NCBI RefSeq assembly: GCF_902809865.1
Contig: NZ_CADDWH010000001.1
Location: 744,001 to 808,000 of the forward strand
From: Halobacillus sp. Marseille-Q1614
Lineage (GTDB): Bacteria; Bacillota; Bacilli; Bacillales; Halobacillaceae
DNA: 64,000 nt
Reading direction: 5' to 3'
Position 1 is the first letter of the stretch. The number at the start of each line of letters is the position of its first letter. The notes beneath the pieces were generated by a model. The model was not told the origin of the DNA and made no database searches. It worked only from the letters and a program-made list of their open reading frames with translations. A program made the position numbers and the translations under genes. Below are positions 8,503-16,303 of this stretch, piece after piece.

Positions 8503-11148
8503 ATGGCAGAAAAAGTAGTATTAATCGATGGAAACAGCATTGCTTACCGGGCCTTTTTCGCATTGCCTTTACTAAACAATGATAAAGGTGTATACACAAA
8601 CGCTGTGTACGGTTTTACCACAATGCTTTTAAAAATTTTAGAAGAGGATAAGCCTGATCATCTGCTCGTTGCCTTTGATGCGGGTAAAACAACCTTCAGG
8701 CATAAGACATACACAGAATATAAAGGTGGACGTCAGAAAACTCCGCCGGAATTATCAGAACAGTTCCCTGTTTTAAAAGAACTGCTTGATGCTTTTGGCA
8801 TTCCTTATTATCAGCTGGAACAGTATGAAGCAGATGATATTATCGGAACGTTAGCCACTCAGGCTGATGGCCAAAAGTATGATGTCAAGGTGATTTCAGG
8901 CGATAAAGACCTGCTTCAGCTTGTCACTGAGCGGACCAAGGTGACACTAACGAAAAAAGGGATTACGAATGTGGATACGTATGACCCCGCCTTTTTAGAA
9001 GAGAAAATCGGCATTCGCCCGGATCAAGTTATAGACTTTAAAGCACTGATGGGAGACAGCTCGGATAATATCCCCGGCGTTCCGGGTGTAGGTGAAAAAA
9101 CGGCGGTTAAGCTGCTGAAACAATTTGATAAACTTGAGAATCTCTATGAAAACCTTGATGAGGTAAGCGGCAAAAAACTTAAAGAAAAGCTTGAAACAAA
9201 CAAAGATGAAGCCTTTATGAGCAAACAGCTGGTGACGATCGAGAGAGAAGCTCCTATAGAGGTTGCTTTAAGCGACATTGCTTATAAGGGCTATGAATCT
9301 CACAAAGTAACATCTGTCTTCCGTGAATTAGGATTTCAGTCCCTCATTTCACGTGTCTCTGATCAGGACGAGGAACCGAAAGAAACATCTGACCAGGAAT
9401 GGGAGCCGGTGGATGTGAAAGTAATTAAAGACATTGAAGACGACATGATAACCGGGAAAGAAGCATTAGTTGTCGAAATGCTTCAGGAGAATTATCATCA
9501 CTCTCCGATCGCCGGCATTTCAATTGTTAACAAAGACAACAGCTATTTTATTTCGATAGAGGACGCCAAGAAGTCTAAGGGGTTCTGTGACTGGGCAGAA
9601 GATGATTCAAAAGAAAAGTGGGTCTTCGACGCTAAGCGTACACACGTGGCATTAAGGCATCACGGAATTAGTCTGCAGGGGGTCACATTCGATTTATTGT
9701 TAGCGTCTTATTTAATCAACCCCTCGGAAAACAATCATGATATTCCAGCGATCGCCCACCGTATGAACGAACGTGCTGTTAAATACGATGAAGAAGTCTA
9801 CGGAAAAGGAGCTAAGATGAAGCTTCCTGACGATGACAGTATCCTGCAAGAGCATACTGTTAGAAAATCAGAAGTCCTCTACCGTTTAAAAGAAAATATG
9901 GAAGAACAGCTTGAAGCTAATGAGCAGATGGAGCTATTTAAAGAGCTTGAAATGCCTTTAGCGCTGATTTTAGGTGAGATGGAATATTGCGGTGTTAAAG
10001 TGGATGTCGAGCGGTTAAAAGAAATGAAAGATGATTTACAGCAAAGACTGGATCAAGTGAAAAGTGAGATATATGAACTTGCGGGTGAGGAATTTAATTT
10101 GAATTCACCAAAACAGCTTGGGCCGATACTATTTGAGAAGCTCGGCCTTCCAGTGATCAAAAAAACCAAAACAGGCTACTCTACTTCTGCTGATGTATTA
10201 GAGCAGCTAGAGGACCAGCACGAAGTTGTCGCTAAAATCCTACTGTACCGCCAGCTTGGGAAGCTGCAGTCCACTTATATTGAAGGCCTTCTGAAGGTAG
10301 TGGACGAGAAATCAAATAAGATTCACACCCGTTTTAATCAAGCTCTTACACAGACAGGGAGACTTAGCTCGATTGAGCCTAATTTGCAGAACATCCCGAT
10401 TCGGCTGGAAGAAGGAAGGAAAATCAGACAGGCTTTCGTTCCTTCCAAGGAAGGCTGGGTGATCTTTGCAAGTGATTATTCTCAAATTGAATTGAGAGTT
10501 TTAGCCCACATTGCACAGGATGAAAAATTAATAGAAGCCTTCAGAGAAGGCAGAGATATTCATACACAGACAGCAAGTGAAGTGTTTGACGTGCCGCACG
10601 ATAAAGTCACTTCGAATATGAGAAGACAGGCAAAAGCCGTAAACTTTGGAATTGTTTACGGGATCAGCGATTACGGATTATCACAGAGCCTTGGAATTAC
10701 AAGAAAAGAAGCCAAGCTGTTTATCGATAAGTATTTAGACAGCTATCCTGGAGTAAAAGAATACATGGATGAATCGATCCAAAATGCGAAGAGGCTCGGG
10801 TATGTATCTACATTTATGAACCGAAGAAGATATCTGCCTGATATTACGAGCCGTAATTTTAATAAAAGAAGCTTTGCAGAACGTACGGCTATGAACACAC
10901 CTATTCAGGGGAGTGCCGCTGACATCATTAAGAAAGCGATGATTGATTTGGACGAACGGCTGAAAAAAGAGAACCTGCAGGCCCACATGCTTCTTCAGGT
11001 GCATGATGAACTCATCCTGGAAGCGCCTGAGTCTGAAGTTGAACAGTTAGCCAAAGTGGTTGCCGATGTGATGGAACATACGATCGAACTAGATGTTCCG
11101 CTTGAAGTGGATCACTCCTATGGCCCGACATGGTATGATGCAAAGTAG
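8503..11148 (+). CDS. polA: DNA polymerase I
   Basis: This 881-residue polymerase works in gap filling and Okazaki-fragment processing. Residues 1–290 form the 5' nuclease (VVLIDGNSIAYRAFF, the ISGDKDLLQL and GDSSDNIPGVPGVGEKTA motifs). Residues about 300–470 are the 3'–5' exonuclease fold, but the DxE metal site is absent (VVEMLQ at the expected place), as in other Bacillus Pol I enzymes. The polymerase domain has motif A SDYSQIELRVLAHIAQD, motif B RRQAKAVNFGIVYGISDYG and motif C QVHDELILE. ATG at 8503 follows GAGGAG; an upstream ATG pair at 8473 lacks a site. mutM follows 16 bp downstream. Confidence 0.96.
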   Translation: MAEKVVLIDGNSIAYRAFFALPLLNNDKGVYTNAVYGFTTMLLKILEEDKPDHLLVAFDAGKTTFRHKTYTEYKGGRQKTPPELSEQFPVLKELLDAFGIPYYQLEQYEADDIIGTLATQADGQKYDVKVISGDKDLLQLVTERTKVTLTKKGITNVDTYDPAFLEEKIGIRPDQVIDFKALMGDSSDNIPGVPGVGEKTAVKLLKQFDKLENLYENLDEVSGKKLKEKLETNKDEAFMSKQLVTIEREAPIEVALSDIAYKGYESHKVTSVFRELGFQSLISRVSDQDEEPKETSDQEWEPVDVKVIKDIEDDMITGKEALVVEMLQENYHHSPIAGISIVNKDNSYFISIEDAKKSKGFCDWAEDDSKEKWVFDAKRTHVALRHHGISLQGVTFDLLLASYLINPSENNHDIPAIAHRMNERAVKYDEEVYGKGAKMKLPDDDSILQEHTVRKSEVLYRLKENMEEQLEANEQMELFKELEMPLALILGEMEYCGVKVDVERLKEMKDDLQQRLDQVKSEIYELAGEEFNLNSPKQLGPILFEKLGLPVIKKTKTGYSTSADVLEQLEDQHEVVAKILLYRQLGKLQSTYIEGLLKVVDEKSNKIHTRFNQALTQTGRLSSIEPNLQNIPIRLEEGRKIRQAFVPSKEGWVIFASDYSQIELRVLAHIAQDEKLIEAFREGRDIHTQTASEVFDVPHDKVTSNMRRQAKAVNFGIVYGISDYGLSQSLGITRKEAKLFIDKYLDSYPGVKEYMDESIQNAKRLGYVSTFMNRRRYLPDITSRNFNKRSFAERTAMNTPIQGSAADIIKKAMIDLDERLKKENLQAHMLLQVHDELILEAPESEVEQLAKVVADVMEHTIELDVPLEVDHSYGPTWYDAK

Positions 11149-11164
11149 ATGAGGAGAATGAAAG

Positions 11165-11989
11165 ATGCCGGAACTGCCTGAAGTAGAAACAGTTCGGAAG
11201 ACGTTAAAAAACTTAATATTGAAAAAAGAAATTCAAGATGTTTCAATTTTTTGGGGGAATATTATAAAAAAACCGCAAGATCCGGAAATATTTAAATCGT
11301 GGCTCAAGGGTCAGACGATGCAGGAAATTAAACGTCAGGGGAAGTTTCTGGTTTTTGAGATGGATGACATTTCCATGGTGTCTCACTTGCGAATGGAAGG
11401 CAAATTTGGTGTGTATGAATCAGCTGTTCCACGCCCGAAGCATACCCATGTCATATTCCATTTCACCGATGGCACAGAGCTCCGTTACAATGATGTTCGT
11501 AAATTTGGAACGATGCACTTGTTTCCTAAAGGGGAAGAAAGTAAAGAAAAGCCTTTAAATCAGCTGGGACCAGATCCTTTTGCTCCTGCTTTTACGATTG
11601 ATTACTTTTATGAAAAGCTTAAAAAGACAAGCAGAAACATTAAAGCCGTATTATTAGACCAGTCGGTAGTAGCAGGCCTTGGAAATATTTATGTGGATGA
11701 GGCCCTATATCGTGCGCGGGTGCATCCTGAGCGGATATCAAAAGAACTCACCTTCGAGGAAGCACGGCGTGTCAGAGATGCCAGCATCGAAACGATCGTT
11801 GAAGCTGTTGAGCAGGGAGGCACAACGATACGGTCCTATTTAAACGGACAGGGTGAAATGGGAATGTTTCAGCAGAAGCTCAATGTTTATGGAAAAGAAG
11901 ATACTGAATGTCCCGGCTGCGGCACGGTGATTATTAAGCTGCGAGTCAGCGGCCGGGGCACCCATATTTGTCCTGAGTGCCAGTGCTGA
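11165..11989 (+). CDS. mutM: Formamidopyrimidine-DNA glycosylase
   Basis: This 274-residue bifunctional glycosylase/AP lyase removes 8-oxoguanine and FapyG. The mature N-terminus PELPEVETVRKTL carries the catalytic Pro and Glu. The H2TH region includes DQSVVAGLGNIYVDEALYRARVHP, and the C-terminal zinc finger has four cysteines (CPGC…CPEC) with the conserved arginine in RVSGRGTH. It lies 16 bp after polA, forming a repair/replication operon with polA and probably coaE. Confidence 0.96.
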   Translation: MPELPEVETVRKTLKNLILKKEIQDVSIFWGNIIKKPQDPEIFKSWLKGQTMQEIKRQGKFLVFEMDDISMVSHLRMEGKFGVYESAVPRPKHTHVIFHFTDGTELRYNDVRKFGTMHLFPKGEESKEKPLNQLGPDPFAPAFTIDYFYEKLKKTSRNIKAVLLDQSVVAGLGNIYVDEALYRARVHPERISKELTFEEARRVRDASIETIVEAVEQGGTTIRSYLNGQGEMGMFQQKLNVYGKEDTECPGCGTVIIKLRVSGRGTHICPECQC

Positions 11990-12050
11990 CACGAAAAGAG
12001 GAAGCGGCCCATATACTATTTCACATTCATGAATAGCTGAGGTGAAATAG

Positions 12051-12650
12051 GTGGGGACTGCTGTTTTTCTTTTTTTATTTGTAATTGCTGTCAGTATGGA
12101 TAGCTTTGGCATCGGCTGTATCATTGGGATGAAAGGTATTCAGTTATCGAATAGAGCCATTCTTGGAATTGCGTGTTTGTCGGGGTTGTTCTTTTTAGGG
12201 TCGGCAATGGCTGGTTTTTTATTGCTTCCATACGTCGATGCTGATTTGTTTGAGTGGCTGGGTGCGCTTGCTTTTATAGTGCTCGGGGCTTTCTTTCTAA
12301 TCAATAATCTTCGTCAAAATGAAGAAGAAGACGTCACCTCAGTGTGGAAGCAGCCGGTTCATGTTCTGCAGGCTCCAGAATCCGCAGACATCGACCGCTC
12401 AGGGGGCATTAAAGGGAAAGAGGTCTTTTTGCTTGGGATCGCTTTATCGCTTGATACTATTGGCGCCGGGATAAGCGGTGTGTTTATTGGCATTCCGCCT
12501 TTTACTGCAGCCGCTTTGATTTTTGTGCTGACAAGTGCCATGCTTTACGGCGGCCTTAAGTGCGGAGCGAGGCTGAGTCATAAACTTGAGTACCTGTCCT
12601 CACTTCCGGGAATATTACTCATTTTAATCGGCCTAATAAAAATAGTGTAA
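12051..12650 (+). CDS. ytaF: Sporulation-associated membrane protein YtaF
   Basis: A 199-residue protein with about six membrane helices in two related halves: VSMDSFGIGCIIGMKG near the N-terminus and ALSLDTIGAGISGVFIG in the second half. This is the MntP/YtaF duplicated pattern, with an acidic residue in each half (Asp in SMDSFG and SLDTIG). GTG at 12051 is used behind GAGGTGAAA. Its position between mutM and coaE is the same as in B. subtilis. It may transport a cation, but this is inference. Confidence 0.85.
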   Translation: MGTAVFLFLFVIAVSMDSFGIGCIIGMKGIQLSNRAILGIACLSGLFFLGSAMAGFLLLPYVDADLFEWLGALAFIVLGAFFLINNLRQNEEEDVTSVWKQPVHVLQAPESADIDRSGGIKGKEVFLLGIALSLDTIGAGISGVFIGIPPFTAAALIFVLTSAMLYGGLKCGARLSHKLEYLSSLPGILLILIGLIKIV

Positions 12651-12662
12651 GGAGGCAGCTGT

Positions 12663-13280
12663 TTGGGTATTGTAATTGGTTTAACAGGCAGCATTGCTAC
12701 AGGAAAAAGCACGGTCTCTCAAATGTTTAAACATTTTGAGATTCCTGTAGTAGATGCTGATATTATTTCCAGAGAAGTGGTTAATCCTGGGGAACCGGCA
12801 TATAAAGAAATTGTAGAGCAATTTAGTGAAGAGATCTTAAATGAAGACGGGGCCATTAACCGAAAAGAGCTCGGCAAGGTCATTTTTAGAGATAAAGAGA
12901 AGAGAAATATACTTAATCGCATCGTTCATCCCCAAGTAAGAAAAGAAATGAAAAGACAGCGTGACGGTTATTTAGCCAGAGGAGACAAAGCGGTCGTTCT
13001 GGATATCCCTTTATTATTTGAGAGCAAGCTCACAGACTATGTGGATCGCACTCTTGTTGTATATGTGGATTCAGAGACACAGCTGAAGCGTCTGATGGCG
13101 AGGGACGAGTCTAAAGAAGCGGAAGCGATGGAGCGGATTCGCTCCCAAATTCCAGCTTCTAAAAAAGCCGAATGGGCAGACGCAGTCATTGATAATTCCG
13201 GCACTCGTGAGCAAAGTTTCGAACAGTTAAAGGCTATACTTACCAATTGGGGAGTCATTGAAGAAGATGATAAAGCGTAG
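12663..13280 (+). CDS. coaE: Dephospho-CoA kinase
   Basis: This 205-residue enzyme catalyses the last step of coenzyme A synthesis. The P-loop GLTGSIATGKSTV is at residues 6–18, the substrate region VVDADIISREVV follows, and the lid-like segment VLDIPLLFES lies near 115. The start is TTG (12663) behind TAAGGAGG. It follows ytaF by 12 bp. The last codons and stop lie inside the left arm and loop of a terminator, so termination is built into the 3' end of the gene. Confidence 0.95.
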   Translation: MGIVIGLTGSIATGKSTVSQMFKHFEIPVVDADIISREVVNPGEPAYKEIVEQFSEEILNEDGAINRKELGKVIFRDKEKRNILNRIVHPQVRKEMKRQRDGYLARGDKAVVLDIPLLFESKLTDYVDRTLVVYVDSETQLKRLMARDESKEAEAMERIRSQIPASKKAEWADAVIDNSGTREQSFEQLKAILTNWGVIEEDDKA

Positions 13281-13301
13281 ACTTTATCATCTTCTTTTTT
13301 T
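13263..13301 (+). terminator. Terminator overlapping the coaE 3' end
   Basis: A 13-bp perfect stem (13263–13275 with 13282–13294) with loop CGTAGA is followed by seven T. The loop contains the coaE stop codon. Confidence 0.93.
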
Positions 13302-13310
13302 GTTCAGGTA

Positions 13311-13446
13311 CGCGTCTGCTCAAAAACGGAGTGGTTAAGGCTTGCGAGTGAGGAAGGTAGATGATGAGATGTGAAACCCCACGAAGTAGTTCTACGTATG
13401 CCGGCATCGAACACCCGGAATTATGTGGGGCAATTTAGGCGAATAG
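13311..13446 (+). other. Candidate structured element before gapB
   Basis: This non-coding stretch between coaE's terminator and the gapB promoter is GC-richer than its flank and contains clustered pairing potential: CCCCAC (13376–13381) with GTGGGG near 13425, inner GTAG/CTAC, the palindrome ATGCCGGCAT and CCGG repeats. A poly-T tract follows at about 13454. It matches neither repeat family in this window. It may be a small RNA, a leader or another dispersed repeat. No gene is seen in it. Confidence 0.35.
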
Positions 13447-13491
13447 GCGTGCATTTTTTTGTGAAAAATGAGTGTAGCCTTTAATAAAAAG

Positions 13492-13536
13492 TTGACATAG
13501 CTTTTTTAATAAAAATAGGCTACAAAAGCGTTTTCA
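13492..13536 (+). promoter_or_regulatory. gapB promoter region with inverted repeat and cre-like site
   Basis: TTGACA (13492–13497) precedes a weak TAGGCT at 18 bp; a second −10 candidate, TATACT, is at 13543–13548. GTAGCCT upstream of TTGACA and AGGCTAC downstream of it make a 7-bp inverted repeat around the promoter. ACAAAAGCGTTTTCA (13522–13536) matches the cre consensus at all but two positions. In B. subtilis gapB is repressed on glucose by CcpN. Confidence 0.5.
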
Positions 13537-13598
13537 ATGTGTTATACTAATTCTGAAAAATAATTTAAAGGGTATATCACATATAGGAGGCTTGTCTT

Positions 13599-14633
13599 AT
13601 GGAGAAAACAAGAGTGGCTATAAATGGTCTGGGGAGAATTGGGAGAATGGTCTTCAGGAAGGCGGTTCTCGATGAGTCAATCGAGCTTGTAGCGGTCAAT
13701 GCAAGTTATCCTCCTGAAACGATGGCACATATGCTCAAATATGACAGTGTGCACGGCCGATTTGAAGGTGAAATTGAACCTATTAAAAATGGGTTATTAA
13801 TTAATAAAAAAACAGTTCAGCTTTGTTCTACAAGAAATCCCTTAGAGCTGCCATGGGATGAATTAAATGTTGATATTGTTATTGAAGCAACAGGTAAATT
13901 CAGAACCCAGGAAGAAGCAGCTCTTCATATTCAGGCTGGTGCTAAAAAGGTCATCATTACAGCTCCAGGTAAATCAGTGGATTCAACTATTGTAATGGGA
14001 GTTAATGAAGATGTTTATAACCCGGAAGAACATAATGTAATCTCGAATGCTTCCTGTACGACAAACTGTTTAGCACCAGTGGTCAAAGTACTGGAAGACG
14101 AGTTTGGAATTGAAAACGGGCTTATGACAACAGTTCATGCTTTTACAAATGATCAGAAAAACTTAGATAATCCACATAAGGACTTAAGACGTGCCCGCGG
14201 CTGCACTCAGTCGATCATTCCTACGTCAACAGGAGCTGCCAAAGCCCTCGGTGAGGTTATTCCTTCCTTGAAGGGAAAACTCAATGGGATGGCGCTCCGA
14301 GTGCCTACCCCGAATGTTTCGCTTGTTGATTTAGTGGTTGACTTAAAAGAAGATGTCACGGAAGAAAAAGTAAACCAGGCCTTTAAGCGAGTCAGCCAGG
14401 GTGAAATGAAAGGGTTCCTAGAGTTTAGCGATGAGCCGCTTGTCTCTATTGATTACACGACATCTCCGGCTTCTGCAATTGTCGACGGATTATCTACACA
14501 GGTTATGGGTGACAGAAAAGTGAAAGTGCTGGCCTGGTACGATAATGAATGGGGTTACTCCTGCAGAGTCGTAGACTTGGCGAAACATGTCGGCAAGTTC
14601 CTGAAACAAGAAAAACCAGCAAAAGTTTCTTAA
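13599..14633 (+). CDS. gapB: Gluconeogenic NADP-type glyceraldehyde-3-phosphate dehydrogenase
   Basis: This 344-residue GAPDH has the Rossmann motif INGLGRIGRMVFR and catalytic Cys153 in SNASCTTNC. After the second strand it reads VAVNASYPPET rather than the VND-leucine of glycolytic NAD enzymes; loss of that aspartate is the GapB signature and favours NADP. Together with its place next to speD this supports a gluconeogenic role. AGGAGG is well placed before ATG. It stands alone between two promoters, and the upstream region carries glucose-control-like sites. Confidence 0.93.
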   Translation: MEKTRVAINGLGRIGRMVFRKAVLDESIELVAVNASYPPETMAHMLKYDSVHGRFEGEIEPIKNGLLINKKTVQLCSTRNPLELPWDELNVDIVIEATGKFRTQEEAALHIQAGAKKVIITAPGKSVDSTIVMGVNEDVYNPEEHNVISNASCTTNCLAPVVKVLEDEFGIENGLMTTVHAFTNDQKNLDNPHKDLRRARGCTQSIIPTSTGAAKALGEVIPSLKGKLNGMALRVPTPNVSLVDLVVDLKEDVTEEKVNQAFKRVSQGEMKGFLEFSDEPLVSIDYTTSPASAIVDGLSTQVMGDRKVKVLAWYDNEWGYSCRVVDLAKHVGKFLKQEKPAKVS

Positions 14634-14695
14634 TAACTAGAAAAACTTCCCTTTGTATCTTATAATAAGCACCATCGGTATTTTTAAAAAGTTTC

Positions 14696-14863
14696 TTGCA
14701 AAAATGGGATAAACCGTATATACTTTTTTTGAACTTCTGAATACTGTCCGTTTCATGTCTGCTCAAAGGGTTAGGACCTCTCAGGACTAACTTTCCCCCG
14801 TGGTAGTACATGTCTGTTTATTCAGTAGTCAAATTAGTCACTGTACAAAAAGGGGGATCCTAA
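14696..14863 (+). promoter_or_regulatory. speD promoter and folded 5' leader
   Basis: TTGCAA (14696–14701) and TATACT (14719–14724) are 17 bp apart, giving a leader of about 135 nt. TCCCCC (14794–14799) can pair with GGGGGA (14852–14857), which is the Shine-Dalgarno sequence of speD. Nested inside, GTACA (14806–14810) pairs with TGTAC (14842–14846). An earlier GTTAG/CTAAC hairpin lies at about 14770–14790. The arrangement could hide the ribosome site; this is inference from pairing only. Confidence 0.45.
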
Positions 14864-15241
14864 ATGGATACAATGGGAAGACATGTAATAGCTGAATTAT
14901 GGGATTGTAATGAAGATAAATTAAACGATATGAGTTATATCGAGCAGGTATTTGTGGATGCTGCTCTTAAAGCAGGTGCTGAAGTACGTGAAGTAGCTTT
15001 TCACAAATTTGCTCCTCATGGAGTCAGCGGAGTAGTAATCATTTCTGAATCTCATTTAACGATTCACAGTTTTCCAGAGCATGGATATGCAAGTATTGAT
15101 GTGTATACGTGCGGCGACCGGATTGATCCAAATGTAGCGGCACAGTTTATTGTTGATTCTCTTGAAGCAGGAAGAAATGAAACGGTTGAAGTTCCAAGAG
15201 GAATGGGACCGGTAGAAGTCCAACAGTCACGCGCTTTATAA
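14864..15241 (+). CDS. speD: S-adenosylmethionine decarboxylase proenzyme
   Basis: This 125-residue, pyruvoyl-dependent class 1b enzyme supplies decarboxylated SAM for spermidine synthesis. Self-cleavage before Ser63 in [17 protein letters not shown] creates the pyruvoyl group; the downstream His, Cys (DVYTCGD) and Glu are conserved. Ser63 agrees with the numbering of small bacterial enzymes. It follows gapB as in B. subtilis and is ended by a strong terminator. AAGGGGG serves as its ribosome site and may be masked by the leader. Confidence 0.95.
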   Translation: MDTMGRHVIAELWDCNEDKLNDMSYIEQVFVDAALKAGAEVREVAFHKFAPHGVSGVVIISESHLTIHSFPEHGYASIDVYTCGDRIDPNVAAQFIVDSLEAGRNETVEVPRGMGPVEVQQSRAL

Positions 15242-15248
15242 TATGAAC

Positions 15249-15281
15249 AAAATCACACAGGGGATCCTGTGTGATTTTTTT
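15249..15281 (+). terminator. Terminator of speD
   Basis: A perfect 13-bp stem (AAAATCACACAGG with CCTGTGTGATTTT) and a 4-nt loop are followed by T residues. Confidence 0.93.
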
Positions 15282-15372
15282 ATCCTTCGGTCTCTCACCC
15301 TTACTTTTCTTTTTAATAAAACGTGTTAAAATAAATACAGATCATGTCGAATTTTCGTAAGGGGTAATGTCA

Positions 15373-15750
15373 TTGAAAAGGTTTATATCGAAATATTTCA
15401 GCAATCACACGGAAACGAGTGAAACTCATAAGGATCCCGAGTTAGTCACTCATTACTATAAAGCAAAGAGAGATGAAGTTTTTCAGGCGGTCGAAGCTCT
15501 ATTTCCATCTCCTTCAGAAAAAGTAGCGCTTTCCAAAGAACGTGGAGAAATCTCAATTAATTATAAGGGGAAACGAAAGGCGTTTGTAGTGGCTACCATA
15601 ATTATGGTTCGTCCATTTGAAACAGCTGTCGATTTTTCAGTAACGACAGATTCAGGCGGTCCAATTGATTTTGGTTTCAGCCATAATTTAATTGTCGATG
15701 CGTACGAAAAATTAAACCGTCAGTTCACAAGACACGATAAAGCTCAGTAG
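15373..15750 (+). CDS. Conserved hypothetical cytosolic protein
   Basis: I do not recognise a named family. The 125-residue product is soluble and charged, with no signal or membrane segment. The middle (about 50–100) alternates like beta strands (EISINYKGKRKAFVVATIIMV, AVDFSVTTDSGG) and the end is helical (YEKLNRQF), as in small START/Bet-v1-like or lipid-binding folds; that is only a guess. TTG at 15373 is 8 bp behind AAGGGG, whereas the ATG at 15367 is too close. It lies between speD and nrdR, 30 bp before the latter, and may be co-transcribed with it. Confidence 0.6.
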   Translation: MKRFISKYFSNHTETSETHKDPELVTHYYKAKRDEVFQAVEALFPSPSEKVALSKERGEISINYKGKRKAFVVATIIMVRPFETAVDFSVTTDSGGPIDFGFSHNLIVDAYEKLNRQFTRHDKAQ

Positions 15751-15780
15751 ATTAGAAAAGATATGTGGAGATGATTAACT

Positions 15781-16245
15781 TTGAAGTGTCCGAATTGCCA
15801 CTATAAAAGCACTCGGGTTTTAGACTCGAGACCTATAGAAGATGGCCATGCCATCCGCAGACGGCGAGAATGTGAGAAGTGCGAGTTCCGTTATACAACA
15901 TTCGAACGATTGGAAGAAGTACCTCTTATTGTCGTCAAAAAAGAGGGGACACGCGAAGAGTTCAGTCGGGAAAAACTTATGCGTGGACTTATTCGAGCCT
16001 GTGAAAAACGTCCGGTAGCCGTAGAAGAACTCGAAAAGGTAACGCAGAAAATCGAGAAGGATTTACGAAACCGGGGAGTTTCTGAAGTCCAAAGCAAAGA
16101 TATCGGGGAAATGGTAATGGGCCATTTATCTGCAATCGATGAGGTCGCCTATGTTAGATTTGCGTCTGTCTACAGACAGTTTAAAGATATTAATGTTTTT
16201 ATTGATGAACTAAAAGAATTAATTAAGCATGAAGATAAAGAATGA
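15781..16245 (+). CDS. nrdR: Transcriptional repressor NrdR
   Basis: This 154-residue ATP/dATP-sensing repressor of ribonucleotide reductase genes has a zinc ribbon with Cys3, Cys6, Cys31 and Cys34, followed by an ATP-cone domain (about 49–139; [16 protein letters not shown]). The start is TTG (15781), after GGAG. It precedes the dnaB–dnaI primosome genes, as in B. subtilis, linking dNTP supply and replication initiation. A weak terminator overlaps its stop codon. Confidence 0.95.
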   Translation: MKCPNCHYKSTRVLDSRPIEDGHAIRRRRECEKCEFRYTTFERLEEVPLIVVKKEGTREEFSREKLMRGLIRACEKRPVAVEELEKVTQKIEKDLRNRGVSEVQSKDIGEMVMGHLSAIDEVAYVRFASVYRQFKDINVFIDELKELIKHEDKE

Positions 16246-16273
16246 GCCCCTTCATCGGCTCATTTTCTTTTTC
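16243..16273 (+). terminator. Weak terminator overlapping nrdR stop
   Basis: TGAGCC and GGCTCA form a 6-bp stem with the TGA stop as its first bases, followed by a T-rich tract. It is short, so partial read-through into dnaB is possible. Confidence 0.55.
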
Positions 16274-16303
16274 AAGTGATAGGGAGAAAGGGGGAGATAA
16301 CTA

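Noticed and set aside
13311-13446. Element before gapB considered as a T-box, SAM or glycine riboswitch
   Set aside because: None of the conserved cores of those riboswitches (for example TGGNACCGCG) is present, and gapB does not fit their ligands.
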